Source of the DNA: Afipia sp049747295
Lineage (GTDB): Bacteria; Pseudomonadota; Alphaproteobacteria; Rhizobiales; Xanthobacteraceae
DNA: 64,000 nucleotides
Direction of reading: 5' to 3'
Assembly: GCF_049747295.1 (NCBI RefSeq)
Contig: NZ_JBMHJM010000001.1
Span: forward strand, 2,108,001 to 2,172,000
A program made the translations under genes and the position numbers. Below the pieces are notes generated by a model. The model did not search any database and was not told the DNA's origin. It saw only the letters and a list, made by a program, of their open reading frames with translations. Below, piece after piece: positions 16,289 to 24,419 of this stretch (position 1 is its first letter; each line of letters starts with the position of its first letter).

Positions 16289-17061
16289 TGTCGTTCCGGC
16301 TTGGTCATCTGTTCGATCTCACCGGACGAACCGCGCTCGTAACCGGCGGCAACAGCGGTATCGGCTTGGCAATGGCCCGCGGACTGGGTCTTGCCGGCGC
16401 CAAGATCGTACTGGTGGCGCGGCGAACCGTCGAGCTTGAGCAAGCGCGAGATGAGTTGTCGAACGAAGGCGTGTCGGCCCGCGTGATCGCGGCCGACCTC
16501 GCCTCCTCTGATGCAGGAATGGCCCTGGCGCAGGCTGCAGACACACTTGGTGCGACGGTGGACATCATCGTCAACGCGGCCGGCGTTAATCTCAGGGAGC
16601 CGTTTCGCGACGTCAGCGTGGCGGCGTTCGATCTGCACATGGCCTTGCACCTCCGCGCGCCGTTCCTGCTAACCCAGGCCTTCGCGCCGGGCATGGCCGC
16701 GCGGAGATGGGGGCGGATCGTGAATATCGCCTCACTGCAGAGCTGGCGCGCCTTTCCGAACTCGGCGCCCTACGGCGCAGCGAAGGGCGGCGTGTTGCAG
16801 CTGACGCGCGCGATCGCGGAAGAGTGGTCGGCAAATGGGATTACATGCAATGCGATTGCTCCCGGATTCTTCCCGACCTCGTTGACGGCATCGGTCTTTC
16901 GCGACACCGAGCGCGCGAAGCGGCTTGCCGCGCAGACTGCCATCGGCCGCAATGGCGAACTGAACGATCTAATCGGTGCGACCGTCTTTCTTGCATCGGA
17001 CGCAGCGGCTTACATCACTGGACAGTGTCTCGCCGTGGACGGCGGGTTCACCGCAAAATAA
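16288..17061 (+). CDS. hpsO: SDR dehydrogenase, probable DHPS 2-dehydrogenase (HpsO-like)
   Basis: 257 residues of the classical SDR family. NAD(P) site 'TGGNSGIG' (residues 19-26), 'NAAG' at 96-99, Ser149, and Tyr162/Lys166 in 'YGAAK', so the catalytic set is complete. The GTG start at 16288 shares its G with the TAG of hpsN, showing tight coupling. In Cupriavidus pinatubonensis an SDR of this type, together with HpsP, is proposed to interconvert DHPS enantiomers through the 2-keto form. Here the same role is inferred from position only; the sequence itself shows a generic SDR. Confidence 0.65.
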   Translation: MSFRLGHLFDLTGRTALVTGGNSGIGLAMARGLGLAGAKIVLVARRTVELEQARDELSNEGVSARVIAADLASSDAGMALAQAADTLGATVDIIVNAAGVNLREPFRDVSVAAFDLHMALHLRAPFLLTQAFAPGMAARRWGRIVNIASLQSWRAFPNSAPYGAAKGGVLQLTRAIAEEWSANGITCNAIAPGFFPTSLTASVFRDTERAKRLAAQTAIGRNGELNDLIGATVFLASDAAAYITGQCLAVDGGFTAK

Positions 17062-17072
17062 GGAGAGGCGCG

Positions 17073-18068
17073 ATGCGGGCGCTCGTTTATACCGGACCGC
17101 ATTCACTGCAGATGCGCGAGGAGGCGTTTCCAACTCCCCTTGCCGATGAGGTTGTGGTCCAGGTTGAGGCCGTCGGCATTTGCGGCTCCGACATGCATGC
17201 TTATCACGGCCACGACTCGCGCCGCCCTGCTCCGCTGGTTCTCGGTCATGAGGCGGCGGGGCGCATCGCGACCGGACCGCGGACAGGCGAGCGCGTGACC
17301 ATCAATCCGCTCGTCGTCGATCCGGCCTGCCCCTACGCCATCGAGGGACGATGGCATCTGTCGCCTACACGCCAGATCCTTTCGATGCCGCCGCGTCCGG
17401 GCGCGTTTGCCGAATACGTCAGAGTGCCTGAACGCAATCTCGAACCGATCCCGGAGGCACTCGCCATCGAGGATGCTGCGCTCGCGGAGCCGATCGCAGT
17501 GTCCTGGCATGCGGTTCGTCTCGGAATGGAGAAGCTGCATCTTCCGATGGCTGCGGCCCGCGTCGTCGTTCTCGGCGGCGGCGCGATCGGGCTGGCGGCG
17601 GCGTTGGTGGCGCGGCATTTCGGAGCCGTGGACTTACGCGTGGGAGAGACCAATGCGCTTCGTCGCGCCTCCCTGCAGCGCTTGGAACACATCGAGACTT
17701 ACATGCCGGGCGACCCATCCGAACCCAGCGAAAACAGTGTCGATCTGGTGATCGATGCGGTCGGCGCCGAGGGCACACGGGCGGCGTCCTGCCGGATGGT
17801 GAGGCCGGGCGGCGTTATCGTTCATATCGGTCTGCTGCCGGGTGTCGCTGGCCTCGACATTCGAAAGGTGACACTGCAGGAAATCACCTTTGTCGGCGCC
17901 TATTGTTATACGCCGATCGATTTCAGGCAGACGGTGACCGCGATCGCCGGCGGCAGGCTCGGCAAGCTCAAATGGTATGAGGAGCGTCCACTGGCCGAAG
18001 GCGCGCATGCTTTCGCGGACATCGATGCCGGTTCAGTTGCGGCAGCGAAAGTCATTCTGCGTCCCTAG
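17073..18068 (+). CDS. hpsP: Zinc-type alcohol dehydrogenase, probable DHPS 2-dehydrogenase (HpsP-like)
   Basis: 331 residues of the medium-chain dehydrogenase family. Catalytic zinc residues are present: Cys37 ('GICGSDMH') and His59-Glu60 ('LGHEAAG'). The Rossmann motif is 'VVVLGGGAIGLAAA'. The structural-zinc lobe is altered: the four usual Cys positions read Asp83, Cys86, Ala89 and Ser97, so that zinc site is probably lost. GGAGAGG precedes the ATG, and the gene lies 11 bp after the SDR. By analogy with HpsP it would take part in DHPS racemisation. Another polyol dehydrogenase activity cannot be excluded. Confidence 0.68.
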   Translation: MRALVYTGPHSLQMREEAFPTPLADEVVVQVEAVGICGSDMHAYHGHDSRRPAPLVLGHEAAGRIATGPRTGERVTINPLVVDPACPYAIEGRWHLSPTRQILSMPPRPGAFAEYVRVPERNLEPIPEALAIEDAALAEPIAVSWHAVRLGMEKLHLPMAAARVVVLGGGAIGLAAALVARHFGAVDLRVGETNALRRASLQRLEHIETYMPGDPSEPSENSVDLVIDAVGAEGTRAASCRMVRPGGVIVHIGLLPGVAGLDIRKVTLQEITFVGAYCYTPIDFRQTVTAIAGGRLGKLKWYEERPLAEGAHAFADIDAGSVAAAKVILRP

Positions 18069-18277
18069 AGAGCCGCTTCTTCGAACGGCAGGTCATCGCC
18101 CGCAAAGGCCGCGATCAGTCGCGAACGATCGCTGCAACTTCTGCTCACATTGAGAACACGCACGCAGACGGCCGCCAGCCGGCTGACGTCTTCGATTTGA
18201 AATACGCAATGTCACGTAACCGTCAACATCCGTGGCAACGGTCCGGTGAATGCCGCGGCTTGCCTTCCCATATCTAT

Positions 18278-18293
18278 TATCTTATATAAGATC
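18278..18293. promoter_or_regulatory. Palindromic operator before the slcC unit
   Basis: TATCTTATATAAGATC matches 15 of 16 bases of the perfect palindrome found before suyA. It is about 420 bp before slcC but only 41 bp before the short frame at 18334. Confidence 0.72.
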
Positions 18294-18333
18294 TATAACT
18301 AAGCTTTAAAAACAAGAGGCCGGAGGAAATTGG

Positions 18334-18384
18334 CATGGAAGATCAAGGCGCTGCGCGCGCTAGAGCAAGACGACCGTCGTCGTG
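18334..18384 (+). pseudogene. Truncated gene start (16 codons) behind operator and ribosome site
   Basis: GGAGGAAATTGGC leads into an ATG, but the frame stops after 16 codons rich in Ala and Arg. Together with the operator upstream and the empty stretch downstream it looks like the remains of a deleted first gene of the slcC unit. A leader peptide is the other reading. Confidence 0.4.
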
Positions 18385-18714
18385 AGCCTGGGTAGGCTGA
18401 TCGGCGATCCAGCTGCTCCCGCAACCGAGATCAACCAAGGCCGCGAACGTTGCAAGCTTTGCGTGCGCATCGTGACGCGAGAGAACCGGCATTCCCGGCG
18501 TGAACGACTCTCGTGGTGAGTGTGGTTGTGGATGTTGCTCGTTCGGCGGACTGCGTTGTCCGGTCACGTAACATCTGATCAGTCGTGCTGCCGTGACGGA
18601 AGTCGCCGAAGCGCGCGGAAGCGTTGTTCGCCATCCTTTCCATCCATCACCACAGCAATCGCCGACGACAACTCAACGCAACGACGTTCGCAAGTCGTCA
18701 TACGGAGGATCATC

Positions 18715-19635
18715 GTGCCCGATATCGTGATCAGCGAATTCATGGATGAAGCGGCCGTCCGCGAAGGCTTGGCGAGGTTCGATGTCGTCTACGATCCGAC
18801 GCTGGTCGACCGCCCGAACGAACTCATCAAATTGGTCGAGAGTGCACGCGCATTGATCGTACGTAATCGCACCCAGGTTCGCGATCGGTTACTCGAGGCA
18901 GCCTCCCGCTTACGCGTTGTCGGCCGCTTGGGCGTAGGTCTCGATAACATCGACCTCCTGGCGTGCGAACGACGACAAATCTCGGTCTATCCGGCAACGG
19001 GCGCGAACGATCGATCGGTCGCAGAATATGTGATCTGTGCGGCAATGATGCTATTGCGCGGCGCCTACACATCAACATCACGCGTCGCTGCGGGCGAATG
19101 GCCACGCGAAGCGCTGATCGGTCGTGAAATAGGCGGTAAAGTGTTGGGTCTGGTCGGCTTCGGATCCATCGCCAAGCAAACCGCCGTGCTGGCGCGGGCG
19201 ATGGGCATGCACGTCATCGCCTATGATCCCTACACGGACGATTCGCAATTCGCGACGACCAATGTGGAGAAGCGACAGCTCCCTGCACTTCTGGCCGAAG
19301 CCGATGTCGTTAGCCTCCACGTTCCGCTCACGGAGGAAACTAAAAATCTCATCGACGGCGCTGCGCTGCAACTGATGAAGCCCAATGGGATCCTGATCAA
19401 TGCCGCAAGAGGCGGGATCGTGGACGAAGCAGCCGTGGTCCAGGCGCTCATTGCCGGCACACTCGGCGGAGCCGCGCTTGATGTCTTCGCGAAAGAACCG
19501 CTCGGGGCTGGAAGCTTCTTGGAAAACGTGCCCAACCTGATCCTCACGCCGCATATCGCCGGCGTGACCGACGAGTCGAACGTAAGAGTATCGTGGGTGA
19601 CCGTAACGAATGTGAAGAAGGCGTTGGATGCATGA
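18715..19635 (+). CDS. slcC: (S)-sulfolactate dehydrogenase (SlcC-like, D-2-hydroxyacid dehydrogenase family)
   Basis: 306 residues. The front 'MPDIVISEFMDEAAV' and 'ALIVRNRTQV' plus 'VVGRLGVGLDNID' are as I remember them for SlcC of Chromohalobacter salexigens. The NAD motif is 'LGLVGFGSIAKQ'; catalytic Arg in 'NAARGGIVDE', Glu in 'DVFAKEP' and His in 'LTPHIAGV' are all present. The GTG at 18715 has TACGGAGG upstream. It would oxidise (S)-sulfolactate to sulfopyruvate in the cytoplasm. The ATG of the ComC-like gene overlaps its stop (ATGA), so the two are made together, as expected of a racemising pair. A phosphoglycerate-dehydrogenase-like role is less likely because no ACT domain is present. 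Confidence 0.82.
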   Translation: MPDIVISEFMDEAAVREGLARFDVVYDPTLVDRPNELIKLVESARALIVRNRTQVRDRLLEAASRLRVVGRLGVGLDNIDLLACERRQISVYPATGANDRSVAEYVICAAMMLLRGAYTSTSRVAAGEWPREALIGREIGGKVLGLVGFGSIAKQTAVLARAMGMHVIAYDPYTDDSQFATTNVEKRQLPALLAEADVVSLHVPLTEETKNLIDGAALQLMKPNGILINAARGGIVDEAAVVQALIAGTLGGAALDVFAKEPLGAGSFLENVPNLILTPHIAGVTDESNVRVSWVTVTNVKKALDA

Positions 19636-20621
19636 GTGTACTTTCTGTAGCGGACGCAATCGACCTGGTGGCGGCGATATTTGGCAAATACGGGTGCGGT
19701 TCTGATAACGCGCGGTCCGTGGCCCGCGCTTTGGTCGCCGCAGAGGCCGATGGTCTTCGCGGCCATGGGTTCTCGCGAATCCCCACCTATCTGGCGATGG
19801 TCAAGACCGGGAAAATAGACGGCAAGGCCACGCCTCGCGAAACACTCCCCCGCCCTGGCGTCCTGGCCATCGATGCTGCTTGCGGCTTTGCCTACCCGGC
19901 CATCGATCTGGCTCTCACGCAATTGCCGAACATCGCGTCGACACAGGGGATCGGCGTTGCGGCAATAAACCGCTCGAACCATTGCGGCGCCGCGGGCCTG
20001 CCATGTGAAGCGCTGGCCCGTCAGGGTTTGGTGGCCTTGCTGTTCGCCAATACACCAAGCGCCATGGCTCCATGGGGTGGCCGAACACCCGTCTTCGGAA
20101 CGAATCCGATCGCATTCGCGACGCCAACGCGGGGAGAGCACCCCGTCGTGGTGGATCTTGCGCTGTCGAAGGTCGCACGCGGTCCGATCGCGGCCGCGAA
20201 GCAACGTGGCGAATCGATTCCCGAAGGCTGGGCATTGGATACGGATGGAAATCCAACCACCGATCCAGCCGCGGCGCTGGCAGGGACCATGATCCCGCTC
20301 GGCGATGCGAAAGGCGCAGCACTCGCTTTCATGGTTGAGATACTCGCGGCGTGTCTGACGGGCTCCAATCTCGCGTTCGAAGCATCCTCGTTTCTCGATG
20401 GTGAAGGCGGTCCACCTCAGACCGGGCAATTGATCCTTGCGATCGATCCCGCGGCGTTCGGCCACCAAAGATTCCTCGACCGGGTCGCGGCACTTGTCGG
20501 CGCGATCGACGCACAGGATGGCGCGCGACTGCCCGGCTCTCGGCGATTAGCCATCCGCGCGCGCGCGGCGCGCGAAGGTCTCGCGATCCCTCCCGAGATC
20601 AAGGCCCTCGCCGACAACTAA
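19632..20621 (+). CDS. comC: (R)-sulfolactate dehydrogenase (ComC-like, Ldh2/MDH2 family)
   Basis: 329 residues of the Ldh2/YlbC/ComC oxidoreductase family, which has its own NAD(P) fold. Family marks: 'ALVAAEADGLRGHGFSRIPT' with the conserved His, 'AINRSNHCGAAG' and 'MAPWGGRTPVFGTNPIAFAT', then 'GWALDTDGNPTTDP'. It would reduce sulfopyruvate from SlcC to (R)-sulfolactate, the substrate of SuyAB. The start is set by the 4-bp overlap with slcC. The partner gene makes this more likely than malate, lactate or ureidoglycolate dehydrogenase, the other members of the family. Confidence 0.8.
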   Translation: MSVLSVADAIDLVAAIFGKYGCGSDNARSVARALVAAEADGLRGHGFSRIPTYLAMVKTGKIDGKATPRETLPRPGVLAIDAACGFAYPAIDLALTQLPNIASTQGIGVAAINRSNHCGAAGLPCEALARQGLVALLFANTPSAMAPWGGRTPVFGTNPIAFATPTRGEHPVVVDLALSKVARGPIAAAKQRGESIPEGWALDTDGNPTTDPAAALAGTMIPLGDAKGAALAFMVEILAACLTGSNLAFEASSFLDGEGGPPQTGQLILAIDPAAFGHQRFLDRVAALVGAIDAQDGARLPGSRRLAIRARAAREGLAIPPEIKALADN

Positions 20622-20663
20622 GTACCAAACACAATAATCAGAAGTAACAGGGAGACAGTGGCA

Positions 20664-22001
20664 ATGAAGGCATTCAAAGCCATGGGACACGTGTACGTCC
20701 AGGTTGTCATTGGCATTATTGCCGGCCTCGCACTTGGTGTGCTGGATCCGGCTCTCGGCGTTCAGATGAAGCCTCTGGCTGACCTTTTCGTCAAACTGAT
20801 CAAGCTGTGCGTCGGTCCGCTTGTCTTTCTTGCGGTCGTCCATGGTATCACGTCCGCCGGAAGCCTTCGCACGGCGGGGCGTGTAGGCCTCAAAGCGCTC
20901 ATCTATTTCGAAATTGTCACGGCGCTGGCCATGCTGATCGGGTGGGCGGTCGGCGAGATCATGCAACCTGGCGCCGGCTTGAACGTCAATCCCGCCGATC
21001 TGGATCCCGCCGGAATCAGCAGCTTCACAGCCACCAAGGCCGCGGCCGCCAGCGGTCCGTTGCTGTTGAAGTTCGTTCCTGTCTCGATATTCGATCCCTT
21101 CGTGCGCAACGACGTTGTCGAGCTGTTGGTGATGGCGGTGTTCGGCGGCATCGCGCTTCTGACCATCAAAGACAAAGCTCCACAGTTGAACGCGGTCCTT
21201 GATCAGGTCTTGCAGTGGCTGTTTCGCATCATGGGCATGATTACGCGGCTGGCACCTCTCGCCGCGTTTGGCGCCATCAGTTTCACCATCGGAAAATTCG
21301 GCATCGGCGCACTGCTTCCGCTCATGAAGCTGGTCCTGGCCTACTATGTCGGTGTTGTCCTATTCATCGTTATCGTCCTCTGGACGGTATTGCGATGGTG
21401 CGGCGCGGGTTTGATCGAATTCATGCGTTACATCAAGCAAGAGATTGCCATCGTGTTCGGCACCATCACGTCCGAGGCCGTAATGCCGCGTCTCATTACC
21501 AAGCTCGAACATCTCGGCTGCAAGCCGGACGTGGTTCGTATCGTGTTGCCGACGGCTTACTCGTTCAATCTTGACGGGACCGCACTCTATCTCGTTCTGG
21601 CTCCGCTGTTCATCGCTCAGGCACTCAATCTCGACTTGTCATGGACGGACAAAGCAACGCTCTTTCTGCTTCTCATGCTGACATCCAAGGGGGCCGCAGG
21701 TGTAACAGGCGGCGTGTTGGTCACTCTAGTGTCGACAATGCTCGCCCATCCGGTCATCCCGGCAGCCGGTATCGCAATCACACTCGGTGTCGACCGCTTT
21801 CTGAACGAAGGGCGCGCAGTCGTAAATCTGATCGGAAACGCTGTAGCGACGTTGGCGATCGCTCGCTGGGACAATTCGCTCGACGTTCCGCGCATGCGTG
21901 CGGTGCTGCAGGGCAAGGTGCCGCTTCTCGACGATGAGATCGTAGCACCAACGTACGTCACGCCACCATTGCGGGAGTCGTCGGCAAGCTTACAGACCTG
22001 A
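20664..22001 (+). CDS. DctA-type dicarboxylate/sodium symporter, probable sulfonate uptake
   Basis: 445 residues with eight or so membrane spans of the DAACS (glutamate/C4-dicarboxylate:cation symporter) family. Seen are 'KLIKLCVGPLVFLAVVHGI', the re-entrant loop 'GTITSEAVMPRLITKLEHLG', 'YSFNLDGTALYLVLAPLFIA', and 'LLLMLTSKGAAGVTGGVLVT', a family signature. DctA normally carries C4-dicarboxylates; sulfolactate is a close analogue of malate, so uptake of sulfolactate is plausible, as the gene follows comC by 42 bp on the same strand. GGGAGA suits the ATG at 20664 better than the GTG at 20658. A strong terminator follows. Confidence 0.85.
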   Translation: MKAFKAMGHVYVQVVIGIIAGLALGVLDPALGVQMKPLADLFVKLIKLCVGPLVFLAVVHGITSAGSLRTAGRVGLKALIYFEIVTALAMLIGWAVGEIMQPGAGLNVNPADLDPAGISSFTATKAAAASGPLLLKFVPVSIFDPFVRNDVVELLVMAVFGGIALLTIKDKAPQLNAVLDQVLQWLFRIMGMITRLAPLAAFGAISFTIGKFGIGALLPLMKLVLAYYVGVVLFIVIVLWTVLRWCGAGLIEFMRYIKQEIAIVFGTITSEAVMPRLITKLEHLGCKPDVVRIVLPTAYSFNLDGTALYLVLAPLFIAQALNLDLSWTDKATLFLLLMLTSKGAAGVTGGVLVTLVSTMLAHPVIPAAGIAITLGVDRFLNEGRAVVNLIGNAVATLAIARWDNSLDVPRMRAVLQGKVPLLDDEIVAPTYVTPPLRESSASLQT

Positions 22002-22046
22002 TACGCTTGCTGCACCCTCCAGTCCAATCGCTGCAATCGTTGAAAA

Positions 22047-22076
22047 GACGACGCCTTCGCGCGCAGAGGCGTCGTC
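22047..22076. terminator. Terminator between convergent dctA-type gene and mddA
   Basis: GACGACGCCT (22047-22056) pairs with AGGCGTCGTC (22067-22076). AAAA precedes and CCTAAAA follows, so it can act on both strands. Confidence 0.8.
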
Positions 22077-22138
22077 CTAAAACCAGGCCGCGCGCCGATG
22101 ACTCTGCCGCTCGGAGAGGTTGATGGCGCCACATATGT

Positions 22139-22924
22139 TCAGAACACGCCGGGCAGCAACATGGCGACCTTTTGCTTGTAGTGGCGGTATTCCTCACCGA
22201 ACAACGTGACCAGATCGCGCTCCTCGAGCCAGATACCGACAAAGATGTAGGTCGTCGTCACTGCCGCGAATAACAGATGGCCCAGCGTCATGGTCGGCGC
22301 CGACCAGAATGCGATGATAAAGCCGAGATAGATAGGGTGCCGGATCACCCGATAGAGGCCGGGCATCTTGAACTTGATCGGCTCGCCGAGCCGACCCGTG
22401 AAATGAGTGACCACCTGAGTCAAGCCGAACAGCTCGAAATGGTTGATCAGGAAAGTACTGTAAAGCACGATCAGCCAGCCGAGAAAGCCTCCGGCAGTCG
22501 CGACAGAGACAAGCGTAGACGACTTGATTTGCCAAACGACCGTCGTGATTGGCTGCCACTGCCAGAACAGTAACAGAAGCGTCAAACTCGCCAGCAGCAC
22601 ATAGGTGCTGCGTTCGAGCGCAGGCGAGGCGAAGCTCGCAAACAGCTTCTTGAAGCCTTGTCGCGCCATGCCGCTGTGCTGGACGGAGAAGAGCGACATC
22701 AGTGCGAGGTTGACAATCATGGCATGCAGAGGCGAGTTCGCCGCACCACTATCGATTGTCTTCGGTACCAGGAACTGCGACACGAAGCCGATAGCGTATA
22801 GGAACGCGCCGAGAAAGATGAGATAGGCGAGCGTCCCATAGCCGAGCACGAAGCTCCGTGCGACGAGCGAGCCGAGGGCGAAGGCCGGCCGATGTGCTGG
22901 CTCATCTTGCAGGGATGTGGACAT
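22139..22924 (-). CDS. mddA: Methanethiol S-methyltransferase (MddA-like)
   Basis: 261 residues, an integral membrane methyltransferase of the isoprenylcysteine-methyltransferase/NnrU type. About five hydrophobic segments are visible. Family marks: 'FLYAIGFVSQFLVPKTID', 'LALMSLFSVQHSGMAR', 'STFLINHFELFGLTQV', the SAM-binding 'PGLYRVIRHPIYLGFI' and 'IWLEERDLVTLFGEEYRHY'. MddA methylates methanethiol to dimethyl sulfide and is known from Bradyrhizobium. The ATG at 22924 has GAGAA upstream; a TTG at 22930 is less likely. It converges on the sulfonate operon, so the link may be spatial only. Confidence 0.8.
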   Translation of the reverse strand: MSTSLQDEPAHRPAFALGSLVARSFVLGYGTLAYLIFLGAFLYAIGFVSQFLVPKTIDSGAANSPLHAMIVNLALMSLFSVQHSGMARQGFKKLFASFASPALERSTYVLLASLTLLLLFWQWQPITTVVWQIKSSTLVSVATAGGFLGWLIVLYSTFLINHFELFGLTQVVTHFTGRLGEPIKFKMPGLYRVIRHPIYLGFIIAFWSAPTMTLGHLLFAAVTTTYIFVGIWLEERDLVTLFGEEYRHYKQKVAMLLPGVF

Positions 22925-23382
22925 AATCAATTCTCATGATGTGAGTTACGAAATCGCCGTTGCCAAAGTCGACCCCGCTGGCGCGATGCGTCGCCGCTGA
23001 CTCTACTGCCAACGGATTCTGTGCGACTGGACCTGAGGTGTCGTGAGGCGATCGCGCCCAATCGTCCGTACGAGCGCGCACCGCGCCAATGTGAGGCGCA
23101 AGGTCTGCCTTGGGTCATTCGCGACCGGGTCGAGCCAGCAGCAAATCCGGCCAAGTCCGCGATGCCGCCGAAAGCGGAAGATTCAGAGCATCAACGGTAC
23201 GGCCACGGAGCATTGTCGGTTGATGGCGCCGGCTTCTGTGTGGCTCGGGAAGCTGAACCGGTTCGAGTCAGCAGGGACGGATATCACCCAACAACCGCTC
23301 CGGCCTCACTGCCGGGCCGATCTGATGATGAGGGCGACGTCGTCGTTCGGCCGTACTTGATGGATTGGAAGCGAACGGCGAC
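22925..23382. other. 458-bp stretch between mddA and the TctC gene
   Basis: Open frames on both strands lack ribosome sites and known motifs. One plus-strand frame contains 'SAMPPKAEDSEHQRYGHG', which recalls short degenerate peptides often predicted in Bradyrhizobium non-coding repeats. I call no gene here. Confidence 0.4.
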
Positions 23383-24357
23383 CTAGCGGGCAGCGGCCGC
23401 CACGCCGGCCTCCTTCAAGAAGGTATTCCAGCGCTCGACCTCGAACTCAAACCGAGCTTTGTGTGCGGCGACCGCCCATTCGGACGACGGAAATGTGGTG
23501 GTGCCGGCCGCTATGAAGCGGTCTACGATCATCGGGTCGGCAAGCGCCTTGCGCAGGGCGTCATTCAACTTTGCCACGATGTCAGGCGGAATGCCGGCTG
23601 GGGCGTAAAGACCGTGCCAGATCGTCATATCGAATTGCGGCAGGCCCGCCTCGCGGGCGGTCACGACATCCTTGATGACATCCAGGCGCTTATCGGATGT
23701 CACGATATATCCCTTGACGCCTCCGCCGAGAATTTGCGGCACCGACGTCGTGGACTGATCGCACAGCACGTCGACCTGACCTGAGACCAGATCGTTCATC
23801 GCCGGCCCAGTGCCGTTATAGGGGACATAGACCGGCTTGATGTTGAGTGCTTTGCCGAGCAAGATCGCGCAGAGGTGAGCGTTGGAGCCGTTACCTGCAT
23901 GCGCCATCGTGAGCTTAGAACCCTGCGCTTTCATGTATGCGATGAGTTCTGACGCAGTCTTGGCCTCGAGCGTCTTTTTTCCGAGCAGCACCATAGGCCC
24001 TGTATTGACAAGTCCGAGCGGAGAAAACGCAGTCCGCGTGTTATAGGTCAGATTGCTGTAGAGGCTCGGCGCCGCGGCGAGCGCCAGATGATGGATCATG
24101 ATCGTGTATCCATCGGGTGCAGCTCGTGCGACCCGGGCGGCCGCCAACGTTCCGCCTGCTCCTACGACATTTTCAATGATGATCTGTTGGCCCAGACTCT
24201 GGCTCATCGGTTGCGCGATCAGACGCGCGATGACGTCAGATGGACCTCCTGCCGCAAAGGGCACGACGAGCGTAATCACTTTGTTCGGAAAGGACTGCGC
24301 CTGAGCGCTCCCTGCCAGCACCATCAACGCCGCGATAAACCTCAATGCCCGGAACAT
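23383..24357 (-). CDS. TctC/Bug-family solute-binding protein, no partner permease
   Basis: 324 residues with a signal peptide ending 'GSAQAQS'. The tripartite tricarboxylate transporter receptor (TctC, Bug) marks are clear: 'FPNKVITLVVPFAAGGPSDV', 'IIENVVGAGGTLAAARVARA', 'DGYTIMIHH', 'VYVPYNGTGPAMNDLVSGQV'. I chose the ATG at 24357 with a G-run before it over the TTG at 24369. TctA and TctB are absent nearby, so it must dock to a transporter elsewhere or act as a sensor. An operator-like palindrome at 24404 places it in the same presumed regulon as suyAB. Sulfolactate or another carboxylate is a plausible ligand. Confidence 0.85.
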   Translation of the reverse strand: MFRALRFIAALMVLAGSAQAQSFPNKVITLVVPFAAGGPSDVIARLIAQPMSQSLGQQIIIENVVGAGGTLAAARVARAAPDGYTIMIHHLALAAAPSLYSNLTYNTRTAFSPLGLVNTGPMVLLGKKTLEAKTASELIAYMKAQGSKLTMAHAGNGSNAHLCAILLGKALNIKPVYVPYNGTGPAMNDLVSGQVDVLCDQSTTSVPQILGGGVKGYIVTSDKRLDVIKDVVTAREAGLPQFDMTIWHGLYAPAGIPPDIVAKLNDALRKALADPMIVDRFIAAGTTTFPSSEWAVAAHKARFEFEVERWNTFLKEAGVAAAAR

Positions 24358-24403
24358 CACGCCCCCCAAGAGATCTGTAGCCCTCCCTCAATATCATATC
24401 TCA

Positions 24404-24419
24404 TATCTTATACAAGAGA
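24404..24419. promoter_or_regulatory. Palindrome-like operator before the TctC gene
   Basis: TATCTTATACAAGAGA matches 14 of 16 bases of the suyA palindrome and lies 46 bp before the minus-strand ATG. The 240 bp from here to the ygiQ stop contain no supported gene, although one minus-strand frame reads 'FYTLKGDFAANVVSGRLE', perhaps a coding relic. Confidence 0.6.

Larger units (their letters stand above)
18069..18714. other. Gap between hpsP and slcC with an operator and a broken gene start
   Basis: 646 bp. It holds the palindrome at 18278, a strong ribosome site and a 16-codon open frame at 18334, then about 330 bp with no recognisable gene on either strand. The layout suggests that a gene once stood between promoter and slcC and was deleted. 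Confidence 0.6.

Noticed and set aside
18343..18567. 74-codon minus-strand frame between hpsP and slcC
   Set aside because: No ribosome site, no known motif, and it overlaps the plus-strand relic; taken as non-coding.
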